This document shows positions 6,826-15,577 of a DNA stretch of 64,000 nucleotides, piece by piece; positions within the stretch are counted from its first letter, which is position 1; the number at the start of each line of letters is the position of its first letter. This DNA is from Halococcoides cellulosivorans (GTDB lineage: Archaea > Halobacteriota > Halobacteria > Halobacteriales > Haloarculaceae), in NCBI RefSeq assembly GCF_003058365.1, contig NZ_CP028858.1, positions 2,096,836-2,160,835 of the forward strand, given 5' to 3'. The notes below the pieces were generated by a model that worked only from the letters and a program-made list of their open reading frames with translations, was not told the DNA's origin and ran no database searches. The translations under genes and the position numbers were made by a program.

Positions 6826-7274
6826 TGTCCATTCCCCCCACGGTTGGAGTTGTTGCCCTGTCTAGCTTTTTCCAATATATCGTTATTTATTTCCAAAGAA
6901 GGGGGAGAATCGGTTGAAACGCTGGTAGTCGAAACCCTACCCCTTGGAACTAATCGTCCTTCTTCAACCTCATCCGCGATATTTCCACATAATTTTTCCA
7001 TCGTATTGAAGGGGATCTTCTGTCCCGGCCCATCATAGTCATCCCAGTGTCGATTATATTCCTCTTTTGTCATTGGTATAGATTTGGGATTTGACCTTAG
7101 CATCCAATGTGCCACTACATTAGCCTGAGATCCAGCGTGATCAGGCGCATTCGAATGTTCGGGCGGCCCGGCGTGTTCTGGCGGACCCTTCCGACGCCGT
7201 GCCGCCGCCACGGCCGGCGAGGTAATCGTTGCCGCTGCCACACCGATACCGGACAGGAGTTGTCTCCGGTCCAT
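6822..7274 (-). CDS. Unknown Tat-exported protein
   Basis: A 150-residue protein with an N-terminal twin-arginine signal: MDRRQLLSGIGVAAATITSP, then AVAAA, a probable cleavage region near residue 25. No lipobox cysteine follows, so the protein should be released or held by other means. The mature N-terminus has a short proline-histidine repeat (PPEHAGPPEHSNAPDHAG, about residues 31-48), then a basic and polar region with 'PMTKEEYNRHWDDYDGPGQK' and one cysteine in 'EKLCGNIADEVEEGRLVPRG'. The C-terminus is Asn/Gly-rich. I do not recognise the family. The stop overlaps the start of the 56-residue gene. The coding sequence is AT-rich compared with the neighbours, except for the signal peptide region. 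Confidence 0.65.
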   Translation of the reverse strand: MDRRQLLSGIGVAAATITSPAVAAARRRKGPPEHAGPPEHSNAPDHAGSQANVVAHWMLRSNPKSIPMTKEEYNRHWDDYDGPGQKIPFNTMEKLCGNIADEVEEGRLVPRGRVSTTSVSTDSPPSLEINNDILEKARQGNNSNRGGNGQ

Positions 7275-7470
7275 GACCGGGCCGACATACCGCTGATTAA
7301 AAAATACCGATTTAATTTATGACTAACTATAATTATTCAACTGGTTTTTTCCGTTACTGCTTAAGTTCGTTCAAACTTCAGTGGTTGAAAATTATCCCCC
7401 CCCCTCCCCTTCGAAATACCCAAAACTCTGTATCAGATACTCTACATTCCCACACCGCACCAGCGCCCCC
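7275..7470. other. AT-rich intergenic region between the Tat protein and MFS genes
   Basis: Contains AT-rich runs near 7297-7345 (for example minus-strand ATAAATTAAATC at about 7307-7319, a likely TATA region for the Tat-protein gene) and a CCCCCCCC-rich run at 7397-7412. It is the probable right boundary of the accessory stretch. No gene is seen. Confidence 0.4.
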
Positions 7471-8736
7471 TCACACCGCCCGCCAGCGATCGATCCCCAA
7501 CACGCCTGCGCCGAGCACCGCGAGTCCCGCGGCCCCGGCGAACACCGCGCGAAGCCCGAACGGACCGACCAGCAGGCCGAACGCGACCGGCGAGAGGAAC
7601 TGGCCCGCGTAGCCCGCCGAGGCGAGATACGAACTCAACTGGCCCTGCCGATCGGCGGGCGCGAGCGCCTCGATCCAACCGAACGCGGCGGGAAAGACCA
7701 GGCCCTGGCCAGCCCCGAATCCGACGACCGGCGCGATCGCCGCGATCGGCCCGCTCACCTGCGTCGCGACGCCGAAGGCCACGATCCAGGTCGCGAGTGC
7801 GACACCGACGAGCGTCCGTCGACTCGTTCGGACGAGCAGGCGATCGTAACTCGCGGCGGCGATCCCACCCGCCAGCCCCATCGCCGCGAGATAGAGGCTC
7901 ACCCGAAACGACGACCGGATCCCGAGGCCATCGAGCAGTTGCGGATAGAACACGACGATCGCGTACAGGAGCGCGTTCGTCCCAAAATAGAGGGCGTAGA
8001 CGCCGAGCAGCGCCGGCCGGTCGACGATCGGGGCCAGGGCGGCCCGAACGGTCGCGAGGACGCCCCGAAGCCCGGCGGACAGCGTGCCGATCGGACGGGC
8101 GAATCGGGCGCGCATCGCCCCCGCGACCCGGGCCGATCGAGCGCGACCGTGCCACCGGCGTGGGTCGAGCGGTCCCGTCGATCCCCCGCGGGTCTCGGGA
8201 ATCGTCAGCGCGGCCAGCGCCCCGAGCGGGAGCGCGATCAGGTAGACGCCGAACGGGGCCTGCCAGGAGACCGTCCCGAGCGCACCGCCGACGAGCGGCC
8301 ACGCGACCGCGCCGACGCTGTTCGCACTCGATCGCAGGCCGAGCGCGCGCTCCATGCCCTGGCCGTCGTACAGCTCGTAGATCGTGACCGTCAGGCCCGT
8401 ATAGACCAGCGCGACGCCGACGCCGAGTACCGCCCGGGTGGCGAGCAGTGGGCCGAAAGCATCGATCACCAGGCCCGCGCCCCCGCCGAGGCCGTACAGC
8501 ACGAGCCCCGCGATCAGCGGGCGTCGCGGCCCGATCCGATCGACGAGCGCGCCCGCGAGCGGGCTGACGAGGACGATCAACGCGCCGTGAGTCGTGACGA
8601 TGAGCCCTGCGCGAGACTCACCGACGCCCAGTCCCGACTGAATCGCGGGCACGACCGGGCCCAAAATCGCGCCGGCCATCACCGTCAGCGTCGCCGTGCC
8701 GAGGATGACGACGAGGGGGCCGCGACGAGTCGCCAT
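7471..8736 (-). CDS. Major facilitator superfamily transporter
   Basis: A 421-residue membrane protein with about twelve hydrophobic segments. The N-terminal half shows 'ILGPVVPAIQSGLG' after helix 1, then 'LAGALVDRIGPRRPLIAGLV', the MFS motif A between helices 2 and 3 (G-x-L-x-D-R-x-G-R-R-type). The second half repeats a weaker form near 'YDRLLVRTSRRTLVGVALA'. A long basic central loop (RRWHGRARSARVAGAMRARF) separates the halves. The frame stays open far upstream of 8736, but that part lies antisense to lctP and has no membrane segments, so I take the ATG at 8736 (MATRRGPLVVILGTATL). Substrate unknown: drug or small-molecule efflux is the usual default for this pattern. The gene is divergent from the small membrane gene at 8819. 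Confidence 0.85.
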   Translation of the reverse strand: MATRRGPLVVILGTATLTVMAGAILGPVVPAIQSGLGVGESRAGLIVTTHGALIVLVSPLAGALVDRIGPRRPLIAGLVLYGLGGGAGLVIDAFGPLLATRAVLGVGVALVYTGLTVTIYELYDGQGMERALGLRSSANSVGAVAWPLVGGALGTVSWQAPFGVYLIALPLGALAALTIPETRGGSTGPLDPRRWHGRARSARVAGAMRARFARPIGTLSAGLRGVLATVRAALAPIVDRPALLGVYALYFGTNALLYAIVVFYPQLLDGLGIRSSFRVSLYLAAMGLAGGIAAASYDRLLVRTSRRTLVGVALATWIVAFGVATQVSGPIAAIAPVVGFGAGQGLVFPAAFGWIEALAPADRQGQLSSYLASAGYAGQFLSPVAFGLLVGPFGLRAVFAGAAGLAVLGAGVLGIDRWRAV

Positions 8737-8818
8737 GCCGGTCGATCCGATCGCGAGTTTCGAGACGGTTGCGATCGCGAGCCGAAAGCGACGAACGGCC
8801 CGGGGTCGATCGCCCAGT

Positions 8819-8959
8819 ATGCTCACGCTCGGCCAGAAGATGATCCTCGTCGTCGTGATCGGTATTCTCGATCTGATCGCCCTGCTGCTCGGCGGCGTTC
8901 TCGGGCTTCTCGTCGTCGTTCCGTCGATCGCGGCCCTGATCGCAGCGTTTCGACTCTGA
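8819..8959 (+). CDS. 46-residue hydrophobic protein
   Basis: A very short gene: MLTLGQKMILVVVIGILDLI is followed by a second hydrophobic run to the C-terminal 'AFRL'. It could form two membrane helices with a glycine turn (LLLGGVLGL). The hydrophobic pattern, a sensible ATG 82 bases from the divergent MFS gene and a stop ahead of the lctP promoter support a real gene, but its shortness leaves room for chance. No function is suggested. Confidence 0.45.
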   Translation: MLTLGQKMILVVVIGILDLIALLLGGVLGLLVVVPSIAALIAAFRL

Positions 8960-9072
8960 CCGGTGTCGCGATCACCGCCCGTCGTGGCGACGCGAGCCAC
9001 GGTGAGTGATCCCACGCGGCCAACGTCGCCCGAACGGTCAGGTTCAAACGCACCCGCTGGCAACGGCGACGC

Positions 9073-10851
9073 ATGAACGTCGGGCTGTTGGCGCTGGCGG
9101 CGGCGGTGCCGATCGCGCTGGCCTTTGGCCTGCTGGTCGGGGCGCGTAAATCGGCGGCGCTGTCGATGTCGGTGGGGTGGATCGCGGCGGTCATCCTGGG
9201 TATCGCCGTCTGGCAGATGGACCTCTCGTGGCTCGCGGCGTCGGCCGCCGTCGGCGCGCTCGAAGGACTCAACATCGTGTTGATCGTCTTCGGGGCGGTC
9301 CTGTTGATGAACTATCTCGATCTGGGGGGCGCGATCGGGACGATCCGGTGGTTCTTCCACGGGATCGAGCGCGACCGCCGAGTCCAACTCCTCCTGATCG
9401 GCCTGGGCTTCGAGACGATCATCGAGGGCGCGGCGGGGTTCGGAACGCCCGGCGCGCTCGCCGCGCCGTTGTTCGTCGGCCTCGGGTTCCCGCCGCTCGC
9501 GGCCGCCGTGTTCGGACTCTTCTTCAACGCGCCGAACCCGCAGTTCGGGGCCGCCGGCACGCCCATCCTGGGTGGGATCTCGACCGGAACGATGGGCGAT
9601 CTGGTCCCCGAGAGCGCGATCGGTGCGCTCCAGATGACCGTCTCGGCGTGGTCGGGCGTCATGACCGGACTGACCTTCGTGTTCTGGGGCCTGCTCGGGG
9701 TCTTCCTGTTGATCTACTGGTTCGGTGACGACGCAGAGCGCTCGATCCGTGGGGCCGCCCGGTCGACGCTCCCGATCGCACCGTTCGCTCTCGTGGCCGG
9801 GACGACCGCGGGCCTGATCCAGTGGGCGGTCGCGTGGACGATCGGCCCCGAGTTGCCCGACATCGCCGCCGGGTTCGTCGTGCTCGGCCTCGGCATCGTG
9901 ATGGCCAACTACGGCGTGTTGGTCCCGGACGACGCCTGGACGTTCCCCGACCGCGAGCAGTGGTCGGACGTCTGGCTCGGTGGCCTCAGCCTCGACGGCC
10001 TGGGCAGTGGCGCCCCCGAACGCGAGATGCCCGTCTGGCTGGCGTGGGCCCCCTATCTCGCGGTCGGACTGTTCTTGCTCGTGACGCGCTGGCCGACGTT
10101 CGATCTCGTCAGTCGGCTCAAGGAGTTCACCGTCGGCTTCGGCTTCGACCTCCCGATGGGAACCCAGACCTGGACGCTGGAGTATCTCTACCTGCCGGGG
10201 ACGATGCCGTTCGTGCCCGTCGCGGTCGGGACGGGCCTGCTCTTTGCGTTCACCCAGCGGGATCGGTTGGCCGAAAACCTCGACGGCGAGGCGTCGCTCC
10301 CGGACGGACTCGATCGACGGCTCGCCGGCGTCCACACTGGCCTCGCGCAGTGGACGCGCTACAACGTCGCCGCGTGGCGCGAGTCGCTCCGCCAGGTCGG
10401 CCCCGCGGCCGTCACCCTGATCGTCGCCGTCTCGCTCACCCAGGTGATGATCGCCTCCGCGACGAACGCGTCGGGCGCACTCGGGATGATGGAGTCGCTG
10501 TCGACCGTGCTCGCGAGCGCCGCGGGCGGGGCACTCCCCGCGGTCACGCCCTGGATCGGCGCGCTTGGCACGTTCGTCACGGGGTCGAACACCACCAGCG
10601 ACATCCTGTTCAACGCTCTGCAGTATCAGGCCGCCGTCGACGTGGGCCTCGAACCGTCGATCATCCTCGCGATCCAGAACGTCGGCGGTGGTGTCGGCAA
10701 CATGATCTCGGTGCTCAACGTCGCCGCGATCTGTGGCGTCGTCGGCCTCTCGGGCCGGGAGGGCGACATCCTCCGGAAGGTCGTCGTGCCGACGGTGATC
10801 TTCGCGCTGTTCGCGGGCGGGGTCGGGACGGCGATCGTCTATTTGATCTGA
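9073..10851 (+). CDS. lctP: L-lactate permease
   Basis: A 592-residue membrane protein of the LctP family, which moves lactate (or glycolate) with protons. About fourteen hydrophobic segments are seen. Family hallmarks include 'LLLIGLGFETIIEGAAGFGT' (about residues 112-131), 'PQFGAAGTPILGGISTGTMG' further on, and the C-terminal 'FVTGSNTTSDILFNALQYQA', all strongly conserved in lactate permeases. The start at 9073 follows a weak TATA-like GGTTCAAACG about 27 bases upstream. The gene stands alone, but an L-lactate dehydrogenase lies 20 kb away in the same window, so lactate is a plausible growth substrate or waste product of this organism. Confidence 0.93.
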   Translation: MNVGLLALAAAVPIALAFGLLVGARKSAALSMSVGWIAAVILGIAVWQMDLSWLAASAAVGALEGLNIVLIVFGAVLLMNYLDLGGAIGTIRWFFHGIERDRRVQLLLIGLGFETIIEGAAGFGTPGALAAPLFVGLGFPPLAAAVFGLFFNAPNPQFGAAGTPILGGISTGTMGDLVPESAIGALQMTVSAWSGVMTGLTFVFWGLLGVFLLIYWFGDDAERSIRGAARSTLPIAPFALVAGTTAGLIQWAVAWTIGPELPDIAAGFVVLGLGIVMANYGVLVPDDAWTFPDREQWSDVWLGGLSLDGLGSGAPEREMPVWLAWAPYLAVGLFLLVTRWPTFDLVSRLKEFTVGFGFDLPMGTQTWTLEYLYLPGTMPFVPVAVGTGLLFAFTQRDRLAENLDGEASLPDGLDRRLAGVHTGLAQWTRYNVAAWRESLRQVGPAAVTLIVAVSLTQVMIASATNASGALGMMESLSTVLASAAGGALPAVTPWIGALGTFVTGSNTTSDILFNALQYQAAVDVGLEPSIILAIQNVGGGVGNMISVLNVAAICGVVGLSGREGDILRKVVVPTVIFALFAGGVGTAIVYLI

Positions 10852-10930
10852 GTCGGGGCCGCCCCGTTCTCCGCCACCACCCCCGCCGCATGGCCGGCAA
10901 TCCCATGTGACTCGATGCCGTAGTTCGGCT

Positions 10931-11512
10931 ATGGACTGGGCCGACCGCGTCGACGACCTCCTGGAGGACGGCGAGTCGGTCCACGAGCGGATCTCGTACG
11001 GCGAGACGACCGTCGCGGTCACGAATCGGCGCGTGTTGGCATTCACGCCGACGACCCAGGGCGCGAACTACCACGCGATCGCCCGCCCGAACGTCGAGGG
11101 CGTCGCACTCGACACGCAGGGCCCGACCGCGAACCTCCTGCGGGCGCTCCGGGTCGGCATCGCGGGCGTGATCGCGCTCGGGTCGGGACTCCTCTTCGAT
11201 TTCGGGGGGATGGTCGGTGGGATCGACCAGCCCTCGCTGGAGGGGACCGGCGTCGGCGGCGCGCTCGCGATGGTCGACACGATGCTCGCACTGCTCGACG
11301 CGCTCGACGACGCGCTCGTGATCGGCGGCGCGCTCGCACTCCTGCTTGCGGTCGGGTTCGCGGGGGCGTACTGGGTCGCCCGCGAGCGCTCGCTCACGAT
11401 CCGGGTCGCCGGCGACGCGGACGTCCGCCTGCCCGTCCCGGACGACCGGACTCGCGAGTGCATCGAGCGCGCGCTCCGCGGGCCCGCCGCTGCCGGCGAC
11501 GCCACGTCTTAG
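10931..11512 (+). CDS. Membrane protein with N-terminal PH-like domain
   Basis: A 193-residue protein. Residues 1-60 (DWADRVDDLLEDGESVHERI, then SYGETTVAVTNRRVLAF) match the pattern of bacterial/archaeal PH-like domains, in which 'LLEDGE' is followed by a strand and 'VTNRRVLAFTP'. Two hydrophobic segments follow, about residues 74-95 (GIAGVIALGSGLLFDFGGMV) and 121-143 (ALVIGGALALLLAVGFAGAY). The C-terminal part is soluble with 'RLPVPDDRTRECIERAL', which may complete the PH-like fold. The function is unknown. I chose the ATG at 10931 over upstream starts because it begins the conserved domain. It precedes uvrC by 25 bases, and the two may be co-transcribed. Confidence 0.75.
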   Translation: MDWADRVDDLLEDGESVHERISYGETTVAVTNRRVLAFTPTTQGANYHAIARPNVEGVALDTQGPTANLLRALRVGIAGVIALGSGLLFDFGGMVGGIDQPSLEGTGVGGALAMVDTMLALLDALDDALVIGGALALLLAVGFAGAYWVARERSLTIRVAGDADVRLPVPDDRTRECIERALRGPAAAGDATS

Positions 11513-11537
11513 GCCGTCGACGGCGTAGGCTGGCTCG

Positions 11538-13259
11538 ATGGACGCCGACACGGTGCGCGAGCGGGCGGCGACGCTGCCCGACGAGCCAGGCGTCTACGAG
11601 TTCCGGTCGGATCGGACGCTCTACGTCGGCAAGGCCGTCTCGCTTCGCGATCGCGTCCGATCGTACGCCGACCCGCGCAGCGATCGCATCGCCGCGATGG
11701 TCGCCCGCGCGAGTGAGATCGACGTCGTCCTCACCGACACCGAGACGCAGGCGCTCCTGCTCGAAGCGAACCTGATCAAGCGCCACCAGCCCCGCTACAA
11801 CGTCCGGCTGACCGACGACAAGTCCTACCCGCTGGTCGAACTGACCGATCACGACTGCCCACGGATCGGAACGACCCGCGACCCCGAGGAAGGCGCGACG
11901 GTCTATGGGCCCTACACCTCCAAGAGCGATCTCGAAACGGTGCTGAAGGCCGTCCGAGAGGTGTGTGGGCTGCGGACCTGTTCGGACCACGAGTTCGCCC
12001 GCCGCAATCGGCCCTGTCTCGACTACGAGATGGGGCTGTGTTCGGGGCCCTGTACCGGCGAGATCGACCCCACGGACTACCGGGCCGACGTGACGCGTGC
12101 CGAGCGGTTCTTCGAGGGCGCGACCAGCGCGATCGCCACCCCGCTGCGCGAGCGCATGGACGACGCCGCCGACCGGGCGGCCTTCGAGCGGGCGGCGGGG
12201 CTGCGGGATCGTCTGGAGGCCGTCGAACGGTTCCACGGGGGCCAGGGCGGGACCGTCACGAGCGGGCCCGGCCGGGCGACCGACGTGATCGGCGTCGACA
12301 CCAGCGGGTCGGAGGCGAGCGTCGCCGTGCTCCACAGCGACGGCGGCCGGGTCGTCGACCGCGAGCGCGTGACCGTCGAGACGCCCGACGCGGTCGGGCC
12401 GGGCGCCGTCGTCAGCGCCGTGCTCACCCAGTACTACGCCGATCGAGAGGTGCCCGACCGCCTGCTCGTAAGCCACCCGCCCGATCGCGACCTCGCGGAC
12501 TTCTTCGAGCGGACCGGAACCGACCTCGCCGCACCGACGGAGGGGCGTGGTGGCCGGCTGGTCGATCTGGCGGTGCGGAACGCTCGTCAGCCCCACGCCG
12601 ACGGCCGCGCGGGCGCGGCGCTCGCGAGCACGCTCGGTCTGGAGGACTGTACGCGTATCGAGGGGATGGACGTGAGCCACGCCGGCGGCGACAGTGTCGT
12701 CGGCAGCGACGTCCTGTTCGTCGACGGAGCGAGCGAAAAGCAGGGCTATCGGCGCAAGCGCCTCTCCGAGGGGAACGACGATCCGGCACACATCGCGGAA
12801 CTCGCGACCTGGCGGGCCGAGCGCGCACTCGCGGGCCGAGACGACCGCCCGATGCCCGATCTGCTGGTGATCGACGGCGGGCGCGCCCAGCTCGACGCCG
12901 CCCGGGCGGCCCTCGACCGAGCGGGGTGGACACCCCCGACGATCGCGCTCGCGAAAGGCGAGGAACGCGTGATCACGCACGATCGAAGCTACGACTGGCC
13001 GACCGACGACGAGCGGTGGCGACTCCTCGCGCGCGTGCGCGACGAGGCTCATCGGTTCGCGGTGAGCTACCACCGGACGCTGCGCGACGAGGTCTCGACC
13101 AGTCTGGAGGCCGTCGAGGGCGTCGGGCCAGTGACTCGTCAGCGTCTCCTCGGTCGGTTTGGCTCGGTCGCGGCGATCAGCGCCGCCGATCGCGAGGAAC
13201 TGCTCACCGTCGAGGGGGTCGGCCCGGCGACGGCGGACCGACTCGCGAGCGACCTGTGA
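11538..13259 (+). CDS. uvrC: Excinuclease ABC subunit C
   Basis: A 573-residue endonuclease that makes the two incisions around DNA damage in the UvrABC nucleotide excision repair system. The N-terminal GIY-YIG domain has '[20 protein letters not shown]' (about residues 12-31), the 3' incision site. Then come '[20 protein letters not shown]' with the Cys-rich 'CGLRTC', the UVR segment that binds UvrB, and an RNase H-like domain ('[20 protein letters not shown]' and '[18 protein letters not shown]') for the 5' incision. A helix-hairpin-helix pair ends the protein ([20 protein letters not shown]). Haloarchaea gained uvrABC from bacteria; uvrA and uvrB are not in this window. Confidence 0.96.
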   Translation: MDADTVRERAATLPDEPGVYEFRSDRTLYVGKAVSLRDRVRSYADPRSDRIAAMVARASEIDVVLTDTETQALLLEANLIKRHQPRYNVRLTDDKSYPLVELTDHDCPRIGTTRDPEEGATVYGPYTSKSDLETVLKAVREVCGLRTCSDHEFARRNRPCLDYEMGLCSGPCTGEIDPTDYRADVTRAERFFEGATSAIATPLRERMDDAADRAAFERAAGLRDRLEAVERFHGGQGGTVTSGPGRATDVIGVDTSGSEASVAVLHSDGGRVVDRERVTVETPDAVGPGAVVSAVLTQYYADREVPDRLLVSHPPDRDLADFFERTGTDLAAPTEGRGGRLVDLAVRNARQPHADGRAGAALASTLGLEDCTRIEGMDVSHAGGDSVVGSDVLFVDGASEKQGYRRKRLSEGNDDPAHIAELATWRAERALAGRDDRPMPDLLVIDGGRAQLDAARAALDRAGWTPPTIALAKGEERVITHDRSYDWPTDDERWRLLARVRDEAHRFAVSYHRTLRDEVSTSLEAVEGVGPVTRQRLLGRFGSVAAISAADREELLTVEGVGPATADRLASDL

Positions 13260-13302
13260 GCCCATCCAAAAGGCCTATGCGAACCGCCGGGAAGGTCAAT
13301 GC

Positions 13303-14079
13303 ATGCGTCGGCAGGGACTCGCGGGCCTCGCGCTCGTGGCCGTGATCGTTCTCGCAGGGTGTACGAGCGGACCGATCTCGGTGTCCACGAACGAGACGGC
13401 GACGCCGACCGCGACGCCGGTCGTGCCCGCAGAGATTCAAAACGCCACCGCCGACAGCTACCGGTTCAGCTACGACGCGACCCTGACCAACCGGAACGGA
13501 CCGCTGAACGTCACCGCAGACGGCGTCGTCGATCGGTCCGCCCGACGGCTCAACGTCACCTACACGTACGGCGATCCGATCGACCGTCGGCTGGCCGTCG
13601 TCGCCATCGAGAACGCGACCTACCACCGCGAGAACGGCACCTGGAGCGAGCGCGACGAGTCGGTGGACTGGGATCAGGACCCCCTGGCCCACCAGCGAGC
13701 GATCTGGGCGGCCTCGAACACCTCGACGGTGAACGGCTCGACGACGAACGGATCGACGGCGAACGCGACGAACGCCTCCGCGTTTGCTGACAGCGAACCG
13801 ACGATCGACGCCGACGACGAGGTCGTGACACTGTCGGTCTCGAACCGCTCGGCCGTCGAGGGACTGCTCCGCTCGGCTCCGTTCGGCCTCCCGGAGACGG
13901 TCTACGTCGACAACGCCACCTATCTCGTCACGCGCGACCGCGACGGGCCGATCCGAGAGGTTCGGCTCCGGGCGACGATCATCCAGTCCAACAACGAAGG
14001 TGAGATCGACGCCAGACTCACCTTCAGCGACCACGGCGCTCCCGTCTCGGTCGAGACCCCGCCGATCGCCGAGGAATAG
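13303..14079 (+). CDS. Secreted lipoprotein rich in N-glycosylation sequons
   Basis: A 258-residue protein with a lipoprotein signal: basic start (MRRQ), hydrophobic core (LAGLALVAVIVLAGC) and a lipobox ending at Cys 21. The mature part is a beta-rich domain containing 'YRFSYDATLTNRNGPLNVTA', as in haloarchaeal lipoproteins of unknown function that bear some resemblance to LolA/LppX-like lipid carriers. I count about thirteen N-x-S/T sequons, five of them packed into one stretch near residue 148 (NTSTVNGSTTNGSTANATNA). This suggests heavy AglB-dependent glycosylation on the cell surface. It follows uvrC in the same direction by 43 bases but is unlikely to be related to it. Function unknown. 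Confidence 0.75.
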   Translation: MRRQGLAGLALVAVIVLAGCTSGPISVSTNETATPTATPVVPAEIQNATADSYRFSYDATLTNRNGPLNVTADGVVDRSARRLNVTYTYGDPIDRRLAVVAIENATYHRENGTWSERDESVDWDQDPLAHQRAIWAASNTSTVNGSTTNGSTANATNASAFADSEPTIDADDEVVTLSVSNRSAVEGLLRSAPFGLPETVYVDNATYLVTRDRDGPIREVRLRATIIQSNNEGEIDARLTFSDHGAPVSVETPPIAEE

Positions 14080-14303
14080 CGAGTATTCTCAGATTTGATT
14101 TCGTCTAGGCGGACATTACCGTGGTAAGCTTTGTGGCCCCTATCGGCTATTTTCACCATATTTTGGCCAGTTAGAGTCCAGAATACAACGGCGAGTCGTC
14201 AGCCACCCGTCTGACGATTTTCAATCGAGATACTCGGGTACGCACCTATTTACGGGGTCAGTCCCCATCTGTAATCGGAGACTACCCAACGGAGGATCTG
14301 CAA
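14080..14303. other. Intergenic region with promoter and leader of the small gene
   Basis: No gene seen. A TATA-like CTATTTACG at about 14247-14255 and a GGAGG at 14291-14295 lie upstream of the ATG at 14304. The first half is AT-richer than its surroundings and may contain the 3' end of the lipoprotein transcript. Confidence 0.4.
14291..14295 (+). promoter_or_regulatory. Shine-Dalgarno GGAGG before the DUF7331-like gene
   Basis: GGAGG sits 8 bases before the ATG at 14304. Such a site is unusual in this window, where most first genes look leaderless, and it implies a transcript with a leader of about 25 bases. Confidence 0.5.
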
Positions 14304-14474
14304 ATGACCACTCACGCCACCGACGGACATACGGACGCCCAGGCCGATCACATACAGCGCGAGCGCTACGCCGACCTCACGATCGGTGACGGGGAGTACG
14401 TGATCTACGACCGGCAGAACCACCAGGCGTGGGTGCAGTCCTCGGAAGCGCTCAGTCTCGACGGCCATCGCTAA
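14304..14474 (+). CDS. Small conserved haloarchaeal protein, DUF7331-like
   Basis: A 56-residue acidic protein. After a variable N-terminus (MTTHATDGHTDAQADHIQRE) it has the pattern 'RYADLTIGDGEYVIYDRQN', then HQAWVQSSEALSLD, which I recognise as a short beta-rich haloarchaeal family (DUF7331, name from memory). No cysteines or membrane segments are present. Function unknown. The GGAGG eight bases upstream supports this start. The stop is followed by a run of six thymines that appears to be the TATA element of pncC. Confidence 0.7.
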   Translation: MTTHATDGHTDAQADHIQRERYADLTIGDGEYVIYDRQNHQAWVQSSEALSLDGHR

Positions 14475-14476
14475 GG

Positions 14477-14482
14477 TTTTTT
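14477..14482 (+). promoter_or_regulatory. T-rich TATA element of pncC
   Basis: TTTTTT directly after the small gene's stop is centred 26 bases before the pncC ATG at 14505. It could serve both as a T-rich terminator for the upstream gene and as the pncC promoter. Confidence 0.45.
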
Positions 14483-14504
14483 CCGCGCCGGCCGGACCGT
14501 CGCT

Positions 14505-15002
14505 ATGACAGCACCCATCGAGCGTCGCGTCGGTGCGTGGCTGGACGACCGCTCGGAGACCGTCGCCGTCGCCGAGTCCTGTACCGGCGGGCTGATCGGA
14601 TCACTCCTCACCGACGTGCCGGGGTCGAGTGCGTATTTCGATCGCTCGCTGGTGACGTATTCGTATGCGGCCAAACGGGAGAGCCTCGGCGTCGCTCGCG
14701 AGACGCTCGCCGCTCACGGCGCGGTGAGCGAACCGGTCGCCCGCCAGATGGCCCAGGGCGTGCGGGATCGGGCCGGAACGGACTGGGGCGTCTCGACGAC
14801 CGGGATCGCCGGGCCCACGGGCGGGTCTCCAGAGAAGCCCGTCGGAACGGTGTTCATCGGCGTCGCCGCCACGGACAGCCCGGGCGGTGGACCCGCGACG
14901 CGAGTCGACCGCTTCGAGTTCGACGGATCGCGGACGGAGATCAAGCGCTCGATTGCCGAGCAGGCCCTGCGAGAGTTGCGAGCGGGGATCGACCCCGATT
15001 GA
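14505..15002 (+). CDS. pncC: Nicotinamide-nucleotide amidase, CinA C-terminal family
   Basis: A 165-residue stand-alone CinA C-terminal domain. The family hydrolyses nicotinamide mononucleotide to nicotinate mononucleotide and ammonia for recycling of NAD. Diagnostic motifs are all present: 'VAVAESCTGGLIGSLLTDVP' (about residues 21-40), 'SLVTYSYAAKRESLGV' and the glycine-rich 'STTGIAGPTGGSPEKPVGTV' with the conserved G-x-A-G-P-x-G. The length is normal for the single-domain form. The gene appears monocistronic, with its own T-rich promoter element and a leaderless start. Confidence 0.92.
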   Translation: MTAPIERRVGAWLDDRSETVAVAESCTGGLIGSLLTDVPGSSAYFDRSLVTYSYAAKRESLGVARETLAAHGAVSEPVARQMAQGVRDRAGTDWGVSTTGIAGPTGGSPEKPVGTVFIGVAATDSPGGGPATRVDRFEFDGSRTEIKRSIAEQALRELRAGIDPD

Positions 15003-15088
15003 ATCGGCCGATCGAATCGCAAGACGTCAGGCCGTCGGCCCGCCGTCCGGCGGTACTTACTTGTATCCGGCCGCCGTCTCTCGATTCG

Positions 15089-15577
15089 ATGAACAAGCGC
15101 GGCCACGTCTGGAACGCGATCTTGCTGTCGATCGGCGTTGGCGTGGTGCTCGAGCCGTCGCTCAGCCGCGAGACGGTCCACTCGATCGGCGAGGTGTCCG
15201 TCCCGATCTTGCTCGGCGCACTCTTTCCGGACGTCGACACCGCGATCGGGCGGCATCGTGAGACGTTCCACAACCTCGCCACCCTCGGGATCGTCGCGGC
15301 CTACCCGATCGTCTTCGGCAACCTCCACTTTGTCTGGATCGGCGTGCTCAGCCACTACCTGCTCGACCTGCTCGGCACGAAACGCGGGATCACGCCGCTG
15401 TATCCGGTCTTCGTCTGGGAGTTCGAGTTCCCGACGGGCGTGACGGTCGACTCGAAGTTCGCCGGCCCGGTCACGCTCGCCGTGACGGGGTTCGAACTCG
15501 TGATCGTCGCGGCCATCTTCCCGAACCACGTCTCGGAACTGTTCGTCCAGGCGAGTGCACTCCTCGGCATCGCCTGA
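15089..15577 (+). CDS. Membrane-bound metal-dependent hydrolase, YdjM/DUF457 family
   Basis: A 162-residue membrane protein with four or five hydrophobic segments. The family motifs are 'ALFPDVDTAIGRHRETFHN' with aspartates and histidines in a loop after helix 2, and 'GVLSHYLLDLLGTKRGITPL' with the His-x-x-x-Asp pair, together a plausible metal site. It begins MNKRGHVWNAILLS, giving another conserved histidine. The family is annotated as a putative hydrolase linked to membrane or envelope lipid metabolism; the substrate is not known. The stop at 15577 abuts the stop of purL on the other strand, so the two genes converge with no space between them. Confidence 0.8.
   Translation: MNKRGHVWNAILLSIGVGVVLEPSLSRETVHSIGEVSVPILLGALFPDVDTAIGRHRETFHNLATLGIVAAYPIVFGNLHFVWIGVLSHYLLDLLGTKRGITPLYPVFVWEFEFPTGVTVDSKFAGPVTLAVTGFELVIVAAIFPNHVSELFVQASALLGIA

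Noticed and set aside
8737-11046. The MFS frame stays open far upstream, giving a 1191-residue reading
   Set aside because: The added part lies antisense to lctP, is low-complexity Arg/Asp/Gly-rich and lacks membrane segments; GC-rich haloarchaeal genes often leave the opposite strand open. Start kept at 8736.
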